Shown here piece after piece: positions 11,758 through 25,063 of a stretch of 64,000 nucleotides of DNA. The stretch is taken from assembly GCA_035772785.1 (NCBI GenBank), contig JAOCPU010000043.1:186001-250000 (forward strand). The letters are read 5' to 3'. The notes beneath the pieces are model-generated. The model saw only the letters and a program-made list of their open reading frames with translations, ran no database searches and had not been told where the DNA came from. The DNA comes from Phlebiopsis flavidoalba (lineage: Eukaryota > Basidiomycota > Agaricomycetes > Polyporales > Phanerochaetaceae). Numbering within the stretch: position 1 is the first letter of the stretch; each line of letters opens with the position of its first letter. Both the position numbers and the translations under genes were made by a program.

Positions 11758-14700
11758 CTATTGCTCGTGCAAACGGCCGTAGTCGACGTAGTCCATGAAC
11801 CTCCGTGTATTTATGATCGCTTGTTGTTTCCGTGCGTTTACGAGCTTGTTGATTGCGTTGATCAGGTCGTTTCGCCGCAGCGGTTCTGAGGGCATGTGAG
11901 TTCATCAGCACTGCAGTGCAAGGGAACAAAACGTACTGGTGATGTGGTCATCCATACCCGCCTGCAGGCAGCGTTCCCTTATCACCAATCACTGAAGGGA
12001 CTAATAAGCACATAATCACGACCCCTAAGGTTGCTGCAACTTACTGGCATGAGCTGTTAACGCAATGATAGGAACGTTGGCCAAGTTTCTTGACGCTTCG
12101 TATCGCCGGATGTGCTCCGTCGCCTCCATACCACCCATGTGAACGGCATCGACACGTCCATCTACACCCAATCAACATCCATATCATCGTCCCTCGCCGA
12201 GCGGCAAAGGTCCACTCAACAAGAATGATATCATACGGCTCGTCGCGCCTCGCTGGCGGCGATCGCGAAGTTTGTCGACCGCAAGCTGACCGTCTCGACA
12301 ATGTCGACATTGTGGCCGTACTTTTCGAGTATCTTGACAGCCAACTTCTGGTTCACCATGTTGTCCTCCGCGACCCCTTTTTTTCTATGAGAATGCGGTA
12401 CACGACGTTGTTCTTCTCCGTCACCGCCGGCGTGACCGTGTTCGACTCGAGCGCCGCGACGAGCGCGGACACCAGGTCCGGGCCCTTGACGGGTGTCGTC
12501 ACCTGCGCGGAGACGCTGTTGTCGAGGCACCTAATTTTCACTGCTGGGGCGTGTCACCAGTGATATAGAGTTGCGAGCGCTTACGAGTGTGACAGGTACG
12601 TACGGTTCAGGACGGGGTCTACCTCGGGAGAAAGTAGGACAAGTGGCACATAACGAAGGTGTTCTTGGTGCGCGCACGCGCTCGGTCTGCTAAACAGCAT
12701 CAACACCAGCATCCACAGGTCACAACAACACACCAAAACTCACGAGCTCCAATGACTCGTCCACGACAATCGTGTCCGCGATCACTATACGGTGGGCACG
12801 ACGTCTTCGTCGTCCGACACCTCCGCGACGGTATGGCACCACGATCAATACGTGTAGATTGATGTCGCCAAACGCAACGGATGTTCTCCCTCGTGACGCC
12901 CGATTCGTCCACGCGGCTGTTGACGTACAGGATATTGCGCTTCCCGAACTGACCTGCATCCGGTCGCGCGACGCCTCGAGCGACATCGGGCTGATTTGCG
13001 ACGCGATTGTGAAGTAGAAGCGCGAGCCCTGGCTGACCTCGGACTCGACCCACATGTTGCCATGCATGAGCGTCACGAGCCGCTTCGAGATCGATAATCC
13101 GAGACCGGTACCACCGTATTCCTGCCAGCCGATAAGCTCATGCTCCGACACAGGGAAGGGACACTTACTCGGGTGGTGGAGCCGTCTGCTTGACAGAAAG
13201 TGTCGAAAAATCATCGTCAGCTTGTCTTTGGCGATACCGATACCCGTGTCAGACACGCAGAACTCGATGACCGGACGTTCTCGTCGTCCATCGCTGAGCA
13301 TGGCCCTGCACCCAAGCGCAACGTGACCTTTGGACGACGTCTTCCGATTGGGTGTGAAACTTGATTGCATTTCCGACCAAGTTCGTGATGACCTGGCGTT
13401 AAGCGCAATGGATCACCGATTAACTGGTCCGGAATGTCGGGTCGGGGTCGACTTCGTACGTGAGATCGAGCTGGTTCTGCGAGGCACGGACGACTAAGGT
13501 CTTTAAAATGCCGAACACCGTCTGGCGTAGCGAATACTGGACTTGCTCCATGGTCATGCGTCCGGCTTCGACTACGGACAAAGTCAGTGACCGTGCCGGT
13601 GAGCAGTAGAATTGTTTGCTCACTCTTTGAGATATCCAAAATGTCGTCGATAATGAGTAATAACGAGCCGCGCGCCAAGCTGTGGACTAAGACCAAAACT
13701 CTCGCGCTGCGAGCGGTTCAAGTCGCTGTCTAGCGTCAACTCGGTCATACCAATGATACCGTTCATCGGCGTTCTAGGCGCTAATTTAGTACATCATACG
13801 CCACCCGTGAAAAGACTGCACGTACCGGATCTCGTGGGACATGTTCGCGAGGAACTCGGACTTGGACCTGTTGGCAAGTTCGGCGGCCTCCCTGGCGGCG
13901 GTGTTCTTCTGGATACTGTCGCGGAGATTGAAACACCATCTGGTTGATCTGGGTCTTCAGCGAGTCCATCTCTCCGCTTGCCTCAAACAGTGATGAACCT
14001 GCTGAAGTCGCCGTCCGTCGCGGCGGCCGAGATCTGTGCGAAACCGCGCACTTGCGTCGTCAAGTTGTTTGCCATAGTGTTCACAGAGTGTCTGCAGTCG
14101 GTTGTTAGAAGAGAAATGCGTCATAAACGCTGTGAGGGCGTACGTGATCTCCTGCCACATCCCCTCTAAGTTGCCCGGCTCGGCCTGACCACCTAAACTT
14201 GCCCTCCGTTCCGACCTCACGCGCGACCTTCTTCACCTCCGCAGCCAAACGAATATGGCCAACTGGTCAATCATGCTGTTGATCGTGTTGACTAAGTCCA
14301 ACCCCATCTCCTCCGGACACGCTGACCCCCGTGACCTTCTGCGTCAAATCACCACGCGCGACCGCCGTCTGCGCCACATCATCAGCAAGCATGACGTTGG
14401 GACAGGCCTCGCATACTCACCGTCGCAATCGCAATCGTTGCGCACTTGCACGGTCAAATTCGCCGCCATGACGTTGACATTGTCCGTGAGGTCCTTCCAT
14501 GTGCCCGAGACATTCGTGACACGCGCCTGACCACCGAGCTTTCCGTCCGTGCCGACCTCCTTCGCGACACGCGTGACCTCGTCCGCAAACACGCTCAGGA
14601 CTCTCCGTCATGCCGTTCACCGTGTCCTTGAGGTCCAACATCTCACCGCGCACGTCAACCGTGATCCGCTTCGTCAAGTCTCCGCTCGCCACAGCTTTCG

Positions 14701-16877
14701 TCACCTCCGCGATCGACCGCACCTGGTTCGTCAAATTCATGGCCATCAAGTTCACATTGTCCAACAAGCCCTATCCGTGCGCGTCAGCAGTGCTGCGATC
14801 CGAACGAGACAAATGCGCACCTTCCACATGCCTTCGACGTCTGGGACGTGAGCTTGACCTCCCATGATACCCTCCGTGCCGACCTCGAGCGAGACACGCG
14901 TGACCTCCTGTGCAAGCGTCGAGAGTCTCGACACCATCTGGTTGACAGTCGTCTTGAGCTCTAACATCTCGCCCTGTACGTCCACCTGGACCATCTTGCT
15001 GAGGTCACCGCGCGCCACGGCCTTTGTGACCTCTGAGATCGAGCGCACTTGATCCGTCAAATTGCGTGCCATCCGCTGTGCGAAGACGTCAGCGCAGCAC
15101 GGAGGAGAGGGCGGGACGCCTTACGTTGACATTCCGCGTCAAGTGGTCCCAGGTGCCCTCGGCGCCCCTGAACAACAGCCTGCCCACCAAGTATGCCTGC
15201 TGCGTGCCGACCTCCTGCGCTACCCGCGTGACCTCGGACGCGAAACCACTCAACTGGTCCACCATCTTGTTCACCGTTTCCTTGAGCGTTAACATCTCTC
15301 CCTCGACCTCGATGTCGATCTTCTGGGTCAAATCACCCTTTGCGACCGCCGTTGTAACCTTTGCGATAGACCTCACTTGATCCGTCAAGCTAGAACACAT
15401 CCGATTGACCTGGATGGGAAATGAATGTCGGCACGATAAGCGACGAGAACACGTGTGTGGGGCGACGTACATTGCGTGTTAGGTCCTGCCACACACCCTC
15501 GACGTTTGGCACATTGACCTGACCTACCCTAGATTACCGCGCGAACCGACCTCCATCGTGACACGTGTGACCTCCGCTGCTAACGTTCTGAGTCGAATAA
15601 CCATGGCGTTGACCGTTTCCTTGAGCTCTAACTTATATTTCTCCGCGCGCGTCGACGTCAATTTGCTTTGACAAATCTCCGAGTGCGACTGCCTTTGTGA
15701 CCATAGCGATAGACCGTACTTGGCTCGTTAGATTCCCAGCCAGGTTGTGACAACATTTGTTAGCTCTCTCCAGGTGCCTTCCACATCGAGTACCGAGAGC
15801 CTGACCGCCCGAGTTTACTGCGTGCGGTGATGACTCAGCATTGCAAAAGCGGCCAGCGGGACTACACTTACCCTTCCGTACCGACTTCGATACTGACACG
15901 AGTGACCTCACGAGCGAATTGACCGAGTTTTCTCCACCTGATGGGAGCTGAGTAATACACGCATAGAGCGGGGAGACGCAAAATACCATGGTGTTGATGA
16001 CTTCCTTGAGCTGCACCATGACGGGACCTTGAACCGGGACAGTAATCTTTTGCGAGAGATCACCACGAGCGACGGCGTTTTGCAGACCTTTGCGACATCC
16101 TGGACCTGGGCCTTTAAGAGACGGAGTTCCTCGACGGCGCTCATGCCAGACTCGACGGCGGCGGCAACGAGAGGACCGGGGGGGATAACATGGGCGAGCT
16201 GGACGGGTGGGCCGTGATTGGCGGCGATCTTGGCCATGGCGGCGCTGTCGGTGATGACCTTGCCGCAGCAGCGGGGCACGCGAGGCAGTCAGAGGAGGGG
16301 CCTGCAGGGGCGCCGGGGCGGCGATCTTCTCTAGCGGGTTAACGACCCCATCCAAGCTAATAGTCATAGGCGAAGGCGGACGTACGCCGTTCCTGCGGGG
16401 CGTGGGCTCGCCGGGCGCGTCCATGCGCACGTCGCCGTCGCCGTCGTCGTCGGTGCCCTCGAGCGCGGTCGGGATGCTGTCGAGCGAGCTGCTGGGCGTG
16501 AAGAACGGCGACTGCGCGCGCGGCGCAAACGAGCCCAGCGTCGCGTGGCTGAGGCTCGTGAGGTCGGTCGTGCTGCTCCCGCTGCCGCTGCTGAGCGGCG
16601 GGCTGCTGTCGCCGACGCTGCGCCGCATTCTTCGTCGAACGTCGCCCCGACGCGCGCCTCTGCGGCCTTGATCGCCGTGTATGCGTCCTCTGCCGTCATC
16701 ATGCGCCGCCCTATGCTCTCAATCGACCGCTGGATGCTCTGTGTTTGCCAGTTCGACGGCCCATCGTACCGCAGGGATCGGCGTTGAGCCCTTGCCAAGT
16801 TCGAAAACAGAGAGGAGGGCGACGAGGTGGTCAAGAAAGGGGTGGTGTGGGTCCCCGATATCCTGCGTGGACGCCAT
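11758..16877 (-). CDS. Group III hybrid histidine kinase with HAMP repeats (Nik1/Os-1 type osmosensor)
   Basis: Cytosolic two-component sensor that in fungi acts upstream of the HOG MAP-kinase cascade and is the known determinant of phenylpyrrole (fludioxonil) sensitivity. The start is MASTQDIGD at 16877. About seven HAMP units follow at about 290-370-bp spacing, from near 16.1 kb to 13.95 kb. Clear examples are [55 protein letters not shown] and [20 protein letters not shown]. The kinase H-box reads [14 protein letters not shown], a 52-nt intron (13774-13825), then TPMNG. ATPase motifs are [10 protein letters not shown] and [17 protein letters not shown] degenerate receiver-like segment follows, then the true receiver with [25 protein letters not shown] and a C-terminal [16 protein letters not shown] ending at 11758. 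Several one- or two-base slips are present, for example near 12.14 kb and 11.98 kb. Confidence 0.93.
13774..13825 (-). other. Intron inside the histidine-kinase H-box
   Basis: On the minus strand the exon ends ..HEI-CG, then GTACGTGCAG..CTAG, and resumes with A-ACG-CCG-ATG (TPMNG). The intron is 52 nt, and the Arg codon after HEI is split. The splice is supported because the spliced sequence restores the universal HEIRTPMNG motif. Confidence 0.85.
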
Positions 16878-17583
16878 AGTCGTCGTCGGCGTCGGGCAGG
16901 TCTTGCAGGGGATGGTGGCAATTCTGCGCAAAGGCCGGTTTCTGCAATCTGGCCGACGCTTGCCCTGGCGGACTTTCAAGCACCATGCTCCACGACCGCC
17001 TTTCTTGCCAGATCGGGGGACGTTCCCGACAATCTAGCCGAGCGGAGGTCAATCGGAGTACACATTTCGGCATGTCCCGACGCTAGAGATGAAGGTTGCT
17101 AGAGGCGAATTCAAAGACTTTGCTGCAGGATTTTTCACCTGAGAATTAATTGTGTAGCCGTTTTTGTATGTCTTAATCTACCTGCGACGCTCCTGTTCCC
17201 CTCATTTATAGTGCTTCATATGGTGAATTTAGAGGAGGAACGTCGTGGGTGGGGTGACGTGGGTCTTTGGTAAAGACCCCGAGATTAAGGGAGCCCTTAC
17301 AAAGAAAACAAAAAAGAATAGTTTATTTGCTAGAGGTGGATGCTACCGTGCCTGCAAACAGCATGATGGTGAATGCGAATAGATCACTCGGCCAAAAACT
17401 CCTTCTTTTTCAATGTTCAAAAAAACGCAATTTCAATCACTCAGCCGACCCTATTTCTCGGGGGACACCTGACACAAAACTCTAATCCACGGTTAGCCAG
17501 TTCTAGGGGAGCAAAGTTCTTTCGTCGCCCAAAGCTAGAAAAAACAGTATGGCGATACACTAATGAAAAACAGCATGTATTTT

Positions 17584-17601
17584 CCCCCCCCCCCCCCCCC
17601 C
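17584..17601. repeat. Poly-C homopolymer, 18 nt
   Basis: Direct reading shows 18 consecutive C. A second tract of 18 C lies at 32219-32236 and one of 14 C at 29427-29440. Confidence 0.95.
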
Positions 17602-18788
17602 TCCCGTACAAAAGGCGGTAGCGTATGCATAGCTTTGAAAGACTCTTTGTCGAGCGAAACAAAAGCATGAGGCGACGGAAATGAACACGAGCCTTCCATC
17701 ATTCTGTGTTTTCTCGATAAACGCTTGATGTGAGTTCGACACGAGCCGTTGATGCCCGCCACTCACAACACCTAATGATGTAAGTGACCGTGCAGAAAGC
17801 TGTGCACTTGACCGGTCCACACTTTTGAGCGACGAAACAAAAGCCTGACGTGTGCGAATACAAACGCACGCATAGGACAGCAAATATGTCGAGAGTTAAC
17901 CACTCCAAAAAATCTCAATTCGTCTTCAAAACACCCCGGACTGCACGCTTTCACACGAGTGCATCCACCTGACCGTCCCCAACACAACGATCGCAGCAAC
18001 TCACCACTTCGCCACTGGTTTGGGAAAACGCTTCTGCGGGATGGGTGGGAACGCCTAGGGCGGCACTACGTCGCGAACCGGACTCCGGACCGGTCGATTT
18101 ACGCAGTGGGTTTGGCCATTTGAACTTGCCTGAGGGCTACGAAATACAAACAACGCTGCACGCGGTCTGGAACCGATGGTGTCAAGCCATCCGCCAGACC
18201 TTGCTTGCGACATCGCTAAAAGCATCGCTCTGTGCTGGTAATAGCGTAGATTGCGACATTTGGGCCTTAGTAGCATTTTTGACCAGTGTTCGAAATGAGA
18301 TATTTGTGAAGATAGGGTAGTAGTATTTGGAGATCTTGTCAAAGAAAGTCTAGCGAGTTCCATATTCGATGAGAGATTTCCTGTAGGTACTGGCCTCCGT
18401 ACTTCAAGCTGAACAAGAAATTACGAGCAAGTAGTCGTGTTTAGGCCACAGACGGAGATGTTTTATTCGCGCGGTGCGGATTTCAGGTAAATACCAGTCC
18501 TAGGGCTTGTTCGGGATTTAGGTCAGTAATTCTCAAAGAAAAGACTGCTCATGTAATTCTGCAGGTGTAATCTAACAAATCGCGATTACATCACCTGGTG
18601 CAAGATACTTATACTTCAGACTCGCTACCATTGTACATAATTCAGGGGTAATGTCACAAGCCACGCACCGACGTCATGTCCTAGCTACTTTGTGCAGTGG
18701 CGGGACGGAATGCCGACGCTTTGCGTTCTCAGGGGCTGGATCGAGCATGTAAATAGGCCGCGCCGTTCCGCCTGTCGCGCCGCAGAAG

Positions 18789-18992
18789 CCGCACGTCAAA
18801 ATCACGTCAAGACCGAAGGGCTTGATTTCCGCTTTCGTACTCTCACCTTCTCATTTCAGACTTTTTCTATACTTCTGTGACATTTCCTCGCCGCATGTCA
18901 AGGTCACATGAAGGTCGAAGGGCCCGTCTTCCTCTTTCGTACTTTCACCTTCCCCTTTCAGAGATTTTTTGTACTTCTGTGACATCTCCCTG
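18789..18992. repeat. Two-copy tandem repeat, 102-bp period
   Basis: Copy 1 (18789-18890) and copy 2 (18891-18992) align throughout without a gap in the outline. They share ccgca-gtcaa, gtcgaagggc, tttcgtact-tcaccttc, tttcaga and acttctgtgacat. They differ at scattered positions, so the duplication is not recent. No gene is associated with it. Confidence 0.8.
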
Positions 18993-20113
18993 CTGCCCTA
19001 GACCCGAAATGGACGCTACTTCGATTTCCGGTCTTATGATTTTACGACAACTTCCGACTGAGAGTATGGTGGCGGGCTGTATATATAGAGGCGACCTCCC
19101 GCCCTCCAATGTAGCACGTTTTCTCCCCTCGTACATGATGTTTTAATCATTCATATCTTTACTCTCGTCTCCCCTCTCGCGTCCCGGTATGTTCACCGTT
19201 GTGAGTTTTAACTCAATTGGCCGAGTTTAAGTATGTGAGAAAGTTCTTGTTATCTGACGAGCGTGGAATGACATCGCCGTTGTCGAAAGCGAGAAGAGAG
19301 GGAGACCAGCAATTCATAACTAGCGATGGAGGGAGTTGTGTATGGTGTTTGGGGCTGAACGTTGCTGGAGGAGTTGTGCGTGATGACCAGCCTTGCGTCT
19401 AACGCCACCACGGCGTGAGAGCGACGATCAGTCAAAATGCTCAAAATCGGGTTCACGCCTCAATGCCAATATAAACTCGATATAGACTCCCACCAGCTTC
19501 TACCTCATCCTCTTCCCGCCAGCTGCGGCGCCAGACGACGAGCAAACAGACGAGCCCAAGACCTCGGCGTCCAAGGATGCATTGGGGTGGGAGAGGGAAC
19601 AGGCGCAAGGTTGAAGATGGTTGACCGCAGCAGGTCCTGCCGAGAAAGAACGTTCAGTTTGTGGTGTCGTCGAACATACCCCGTTGTTGGTGAGTAACGA
19701 TGTTGGAAACTTGGAGTCTCTTCAACGGTCGTGGGTATGTCGCAGGCATCTCAGCATTTCGAGGAGCCAGAAGCACGCTATATACCCCGGGACACTGAAG
19801 AGAAAAAGGGGTGATGCGTTCCGCTCCACACACCCGCGCGGACGCGGCAGCCGCCTCGGAAATGCGAGCATCACAGAATCCTCGGCACGGAATGCTCGCG
19901 TCGGGTTGGCATGCCGCTGCGACAGAGCCAAGCGTGGCGTGCGAATGGCGTCGAGGCCGGCAAGGACGCGGTGCGGGCGAGTGGAGCGCGGATGACACCG
20001 GGGAGGCGGGGCGCGGCCCAGAAGGCAGGACCCCCGCCATGTTCTAGCGGCGGGGGCGGGATGATCGGCGGGGCGCCGACTTGGACGATTAGGCTGCTTC
20101 GGGCGGCCCGGAT

Positions 20114-20141
20114 TATGGAAAGCCGGACGTTCAAGCTTATT
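20114..20141. repeat. Left copy of an exact 28-bp inverted repeat
   Basis: tatggaaagccggacgttca followed by agcttatt is matched exactly, in reverse complement, at 26402-26429. Flanks diverge quickly on one side and are weakly similar on the other (gatgcgct versus gacgctca). Both copies can encode ESRTFKLI in the same phase, so the repeat may be a remnant of a duplicated exon. Confidence 0.85.
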
Positions 20142-21402
20142 TGATGCGCTTGGTCGTATTTGTACAATACCATATATGGTAGTAGACCCCGGGAACCTCG
20201 GGTGAAATGGCCAACAGAATATTAAATAAGACAATTACATAAGTAAATGATGATTTGTAAACCCTCTTGTAGGGTTCACTTGGGCAGCGCACTACGTTCT
20301 AATGCTTACATGTCACATGCATGGGAGAGTGCCTGGCCAAAGACGGCCCAGCTACGAGCAGTGCCATTCAGCATGCACACATCACGGCCATGGATGAGTA
20401 TACCATGACACCGTACACGCTCCGTCCTGTATGTGCACAGTAGGTCGGACGCGCTGAACAGCGGCAGTGCGTACTGCACCATCGTTCCCCGTAATCCGTC
20501 AGTCGAAGTCAGGCGCGGGCAGCTCAAGGCGCGCCGGCTCGAGCGTCCGTGCCATGATTACTTTTCCATATCCATGAGTGGGCACTGGGTGGGAGATCAA
20601 TTCGAGAGCAAGTGACGGTGTCCACCGGTGTGCGTAGTAGGCTTAGCATTTGGGACAGAGATCTTGTGCTGAGGTCGCGAGGCACTACTAGTTCATGGTA
20701 TGAGCGTCCGGCAGGAAAACACGACGCGGTCCGCACCCGCCGCGTACGTCTACGTCTACTTTCGCTTCGTCTCTTCTTCGACCGGACAGCCGTAGAGCCG
20801 ACGCGCTCTCGTGTTCGCCCACACCGCGTTCGACGCGTACGGCGCCAACCGTCGCACTCATCGGTGAGTTTTGTTGGTGTCTTCGTAGTGGTCGCTCGGC
20901 CGGGTACCAGCAGGGCTGATGCGCGATATTCTCTCGTAGCCCGTACGGACGTCAACCGCCGCGCTCACGGCGAGCTTCGTCGACCCTCGCTTTACTAGTT
21001 CCTCGTCCGAACGGATGCCGCATGGTCTCTGTGCGCTACGGTGTGCGAGAACGCTGGCTCGCTGCGGTGGTTGGTGCTCCGAAGATGTGGTTTGGTTGCG
21101 CACACCCGTCTTTCTTCAACCTTGTCGGTGCGTTACTCCCGTCCCATTCTCCGTGCCTCCGCATGTCTAATCTTACTCGTCACGGTTGACTCATGACTTC
21201 CGTCGCGGCCTTGAGCAGTGAGTGAATGCTGTGAGGTCTGCACAACCGTGAGGTTCGTGTGCACGTCGACGTCAAGCTCGCGAGGTGTCGAAACATTGCC
21301 TCGACGCGACGCGGTCTGGCTTGCACGGTACGGCTGGTGTGCAGTCGTGGATTGGGCAGTGTGCGGACCCTGGAGGGGATGATTGCTGCGGTGGGCTGTG
21401 TG

Positions 21403-21640
21403 TATGGAGGCCATTTGGTTACGGTTCAAGTTGTGACTCAGACTGTCACGAGGATGTTTCTGTTGGAAGTAAAATGTCATGTCACTAATGTAGAGACCCC
21501 TGGTAGTGCTACGTACTTTTGTGAATACACGTCGTTCTGCGAAAGCTCACCGCGTGTCACCCGCGGCCCGTGCCGCATCACGTCCCAAAATGGTGGTTTC
21601 GTCAAACTTTGGCACTTCTATGGGTTCATGTCTCCCTCGT
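21403..21640 (-). repeat. Left copy of an inverted duplicated segment (exon-intron-exon-like)
   Basis: The reverse complement of this block is about 85-90% identical by eye to 24838-25063, from gtagcactacc through caggggtctct, ttacttccaacag and aaacatcctcgtgaca to atggcctccata, with a more diverged upstream part. Both copies keep plausible splice signals (gtacgt/gtatgt before the shared block, ccaacag before aaacatcc) and downstream codons KHPRD, LNRNQMASI. They look like two decayed copies of one gene fragment. Confidence 0.7.
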
Positions 21641-24600
21641 CATGCGATGTCAGTCTCGAGGCCACCCTGACCGGCAAATATTATTGGTGCTATTACGACC
21701 TTAGGGCCTTAGATTAGATTGACTACTTCCAGTGTCTAATCTACAGATCCTGGTGCGTCGCCCGCCGGCGCTCACTGCGCCGCACTCATATGTCCTTGTT
21801 TGTGCCACCCGCACCATGCCAAATTGGGCACAGTCCCGCCCTGCGCCTTGCATGGGCTGGGATCGTTGTTCCATTTGAGCTCCCTTCGTGTGTATATGAC
21901 TAGTGTAGCTTACATATTTGTCAATGAAGTCATATTTGAGTGCTGTTGAGGGTCGAAAATAATTTGTATTGGAAGCCAACCATAATTGAATGGAATTTCA
22001 TGCATAAGAGATGTATATTTTCTTTATTCTATGCAGTGTGACCCCACCGTACTCCCATGCCCTGACCACATCAGAATCCTTTTTACATGAGTTCGGGCAC
22101 CTATACATACCAATCTGCATATGATTCTGTTCATATCTCAGGTTCAGTCAGATAGACAAGATAGTCCACCATAAATATAGCTGTATGGTTGCAACAGGGA
22201 TATAAGATGGCCAAAAAGTTCTGTGAAATTCTATTGTGATGTTTCAATACATATTGAATAATCAAAAGGCACACAGAAGAAGGATTAGTGCCGATGGGAA
22301 ATCCCAGAACATTAGTATATGATGCAAATGCCATACATGTGTTTAAGCCAACTAAAGAATTAAAGAAGCAAACGCTATGATGGGAACAACCAGCATAGAC
22401 TATATCGCAGCTAAATGATAGTACTCCGTAGTATAGAAGTTATTTAACAAGGAACATGAGCAGCCTGAGAAAGGAGGAGAAAAACGGTGACTCAAGGGTC
22501 TCTGAACAGTGGTGATAATATCTGAAGGCTCATCACACATCCATGCAATATGAAAAAGGATATTAACACGCACTTAGCAAAGATTTACCGTGTTCAAAGT
22601 GTTCAGGAATAAAACGACGTTTGAATGGGATAGGCGCCCGTCGGGACGTCAAGGAGAATGAAGCCCGGCATGGGGAACACACGCAGCTATCACTGAACGG
22701 AAGGCGTAGACATGCCTTCTGTGTGTGTAGGAAGCATTTCTGAAAGCCTTTCTGCGCCTTCCGACAGCGGTAGAGCGAGCAGGAAAAAGGTTAAAGGAGA
22801 TACTCACCTGTATGTGAGCACATAGGGTACTTGGACTCCAGGGAGGCCGAACGGCTCGGCTCACAGTCTACAGGTTGGAGAGCTACTCGTTAGTATGTCT
22901 AAATAAAGGAAACAGTTTTTGAAGTACGCCTGATTGGCGCATGTGGCACAGCGAATGGTTACATACTGGCTCTGGCAAGGCAGCCTTGCCTCCATCGAAT
23001 CGCGTTGTGGCTCGATATCGAGCGGCTGAAAATGTCCGACAGACATCATAGCCGTATTCCCCGTGGTCAAAAACACTAGTACGTACCTTTGTATGTGCTG
23101 ACTTGAAAGTGTGGCGGACGGGAGGTCAACGCTTAGTTCGAACGAGAGGAAGACAAGCTAGGAATAAGGTGAAAATATTGAGTTTCCGACATGTGTGGGA
23201 AATCCTCGCTATAGGTTCCAAAAAAGCCCCCTGATACATCCCGAAGCAAATGAACGCGAGGCAATCGATAGATAGCGCGGGCAGCATTCTTTGCAGTCGC
23301 CCGAGGCTGCCCGAGGCGACCTGGAAGTCGCCCGAGGGCTAAAGCGCCCAGACCTGGTTGTCCCAAACCCCCACCCACGACCGTCGTTTGCGAGAACAGA
23401 GATACCAATCTTCTGTTTTTATGCCCATGGGCTCTTCATAGAGGGGCTCTGGTGTGCCTAGACTTATCCATATCCCACCCAGGACCGCCCAATCATCGAT
23501 ACGCATCTGCCCAACTCCGTGCTGGGGGGGGACACCTCAACACTGGCGACACCGAGGACAACTCCCGACGCCTCAAAAGCTTCGGTAGAACGTTTGGATC
23601 GGTGCAACAGGCGCATCTCCAACGTTTATAGCTGGGCAGGGTACGTTTTGCGGGCTCCCTGGCCGAAGGTGTGTGGGCCAGCCGTGTTTGGCTACAACAC
23701 CACGACCGCTAAACCGCATAACCCACCGCTAAATGACATGGAGGGCGATTTGAATCGTCTTTCACGTCGCAAACGGTGCGTCATTACTGCAACATAAACA
23801 TCATGCTGTACTAACCGCTCCAGTGTCCCCAACGCAGATGTCGCGCTGACCCCCTCCCCCGGGTTCTCCCAGTGCACTACCGCCGCCGGCCACCACCATG
23901 TATCTCTCTACTGCGTCAGAAGCGACGCAATACGGTTGAATGTTTTCCTGCCTAGAGCATACAGACCACGTACGCCTACGTTCATGTGTGCCGTGGTACA
24001 CCCCAGCTGGCCGCACATACAACCCCCCACTCGCCTCCCACCGCCTCTCTCACCGTCTTCCATCGCCTCGGTTCTGCGTCAGAAGCGACGTGGGACCTAT
24101 AGCGGACGCTGCGCTGCGAAGCTTTGCGCACTCCTCAACAGGGTGCCCGGTGCCGTTTCCCCGCCCCTCCCCGACCTCGGTCTCCGTCTCCCCTGCATTG
24201 TTCGATCATGCACACATACCGGTGGTGTGCACCGAATGCCTGTCAACCAAGGTCTACTGGTGCCCAACACCCGTCGCGTGTGCGCTCGGTCGCATCCCAC
24301 GACGACCGCACGCCCCGCTGGCCATCCCGGCTCCCGGTATCTTGCATGCTCGCCTACCGCGCCGACGCATTCTGGCGTGCGGGGAGCTCCTATCAAATTT
24401 CGACGCAGCGCCGTCATCCAACCTGAGCCCCACATCCCGACTGCAACCACCGCTGCCGTCGCTGTCCCCGCCGCCGCGCCGCTCCAATTACATTCTCGTA
24501 TTACATACACACAAACATGTAGAGTATTGAAGCTTATAAATGCAACAATTTACATACGAAAATAACCCAAGAAATGTGGAGAAAGGTAAAACATAATCGT

Positions 24601-24837
24601 ACGCGCGGCGGGGGCGGGCTACATGTATATTCGCAGCGAAAGCCCATGGTTTGTTATCTAGCTAGCCCTTATCAGTGATTTACTACTTTGGGTGAGGCGC
24701 CGCTGATGCCGCTGCCGCATTTGCTCGCAGGTATATACATATAGCCGAATGATGTACGATATTTACACTGCAATGGTATGTAATGCATTATCGACTTGCT
24801 TAGAGACGCGGCTCAATTTTCGTGGTGCATGCTACAC

Positions 24838-25063
24838 GAACATGAGGAAGCGCCTGGAAATTGATGAACCACCGCTTTGGGACGTGCTGCGACACGGGCG
24901 ACACGCGTTGAGCTTTCACAGGACGACGCGACTCGCGCGTTCACAAAGGTATGTAGCACTACCCAGGGGTCTCTAGATTAGTGACATGACGTTTTACTTC
25001 CAACAGAAACATCCTCGTGACAATCTAGTCACAACTTTGAACCGTAACCAAATGGCCTCCATA
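24838..25063 (+). repeat. Right copy of the inverted duplicated segment
   Basis: Partner of 21403-21640 in opposite orientation. Similarity stops abruptly after atggcctccata in both copies. The reading across the putative splice gives KHPRDN and LNRNQMASI, while the upstream part has in-frame stops. I did not recognise the source protein. Confidence 0.7.

Noticed and set aside
17441..17999. Repeated gcgaaacaaaagc-type segments, possible diverged tandem repeats
   Set aside because: Only short scattered similarity; a period could not be established by eye.
21403..25063. A DNA transposon bounded by terminal inverted repeats
   Set aside because: The repeats look like decayed exon-intron-exon sequence; no transposase motif or target-site duplication was seen between or beside them.
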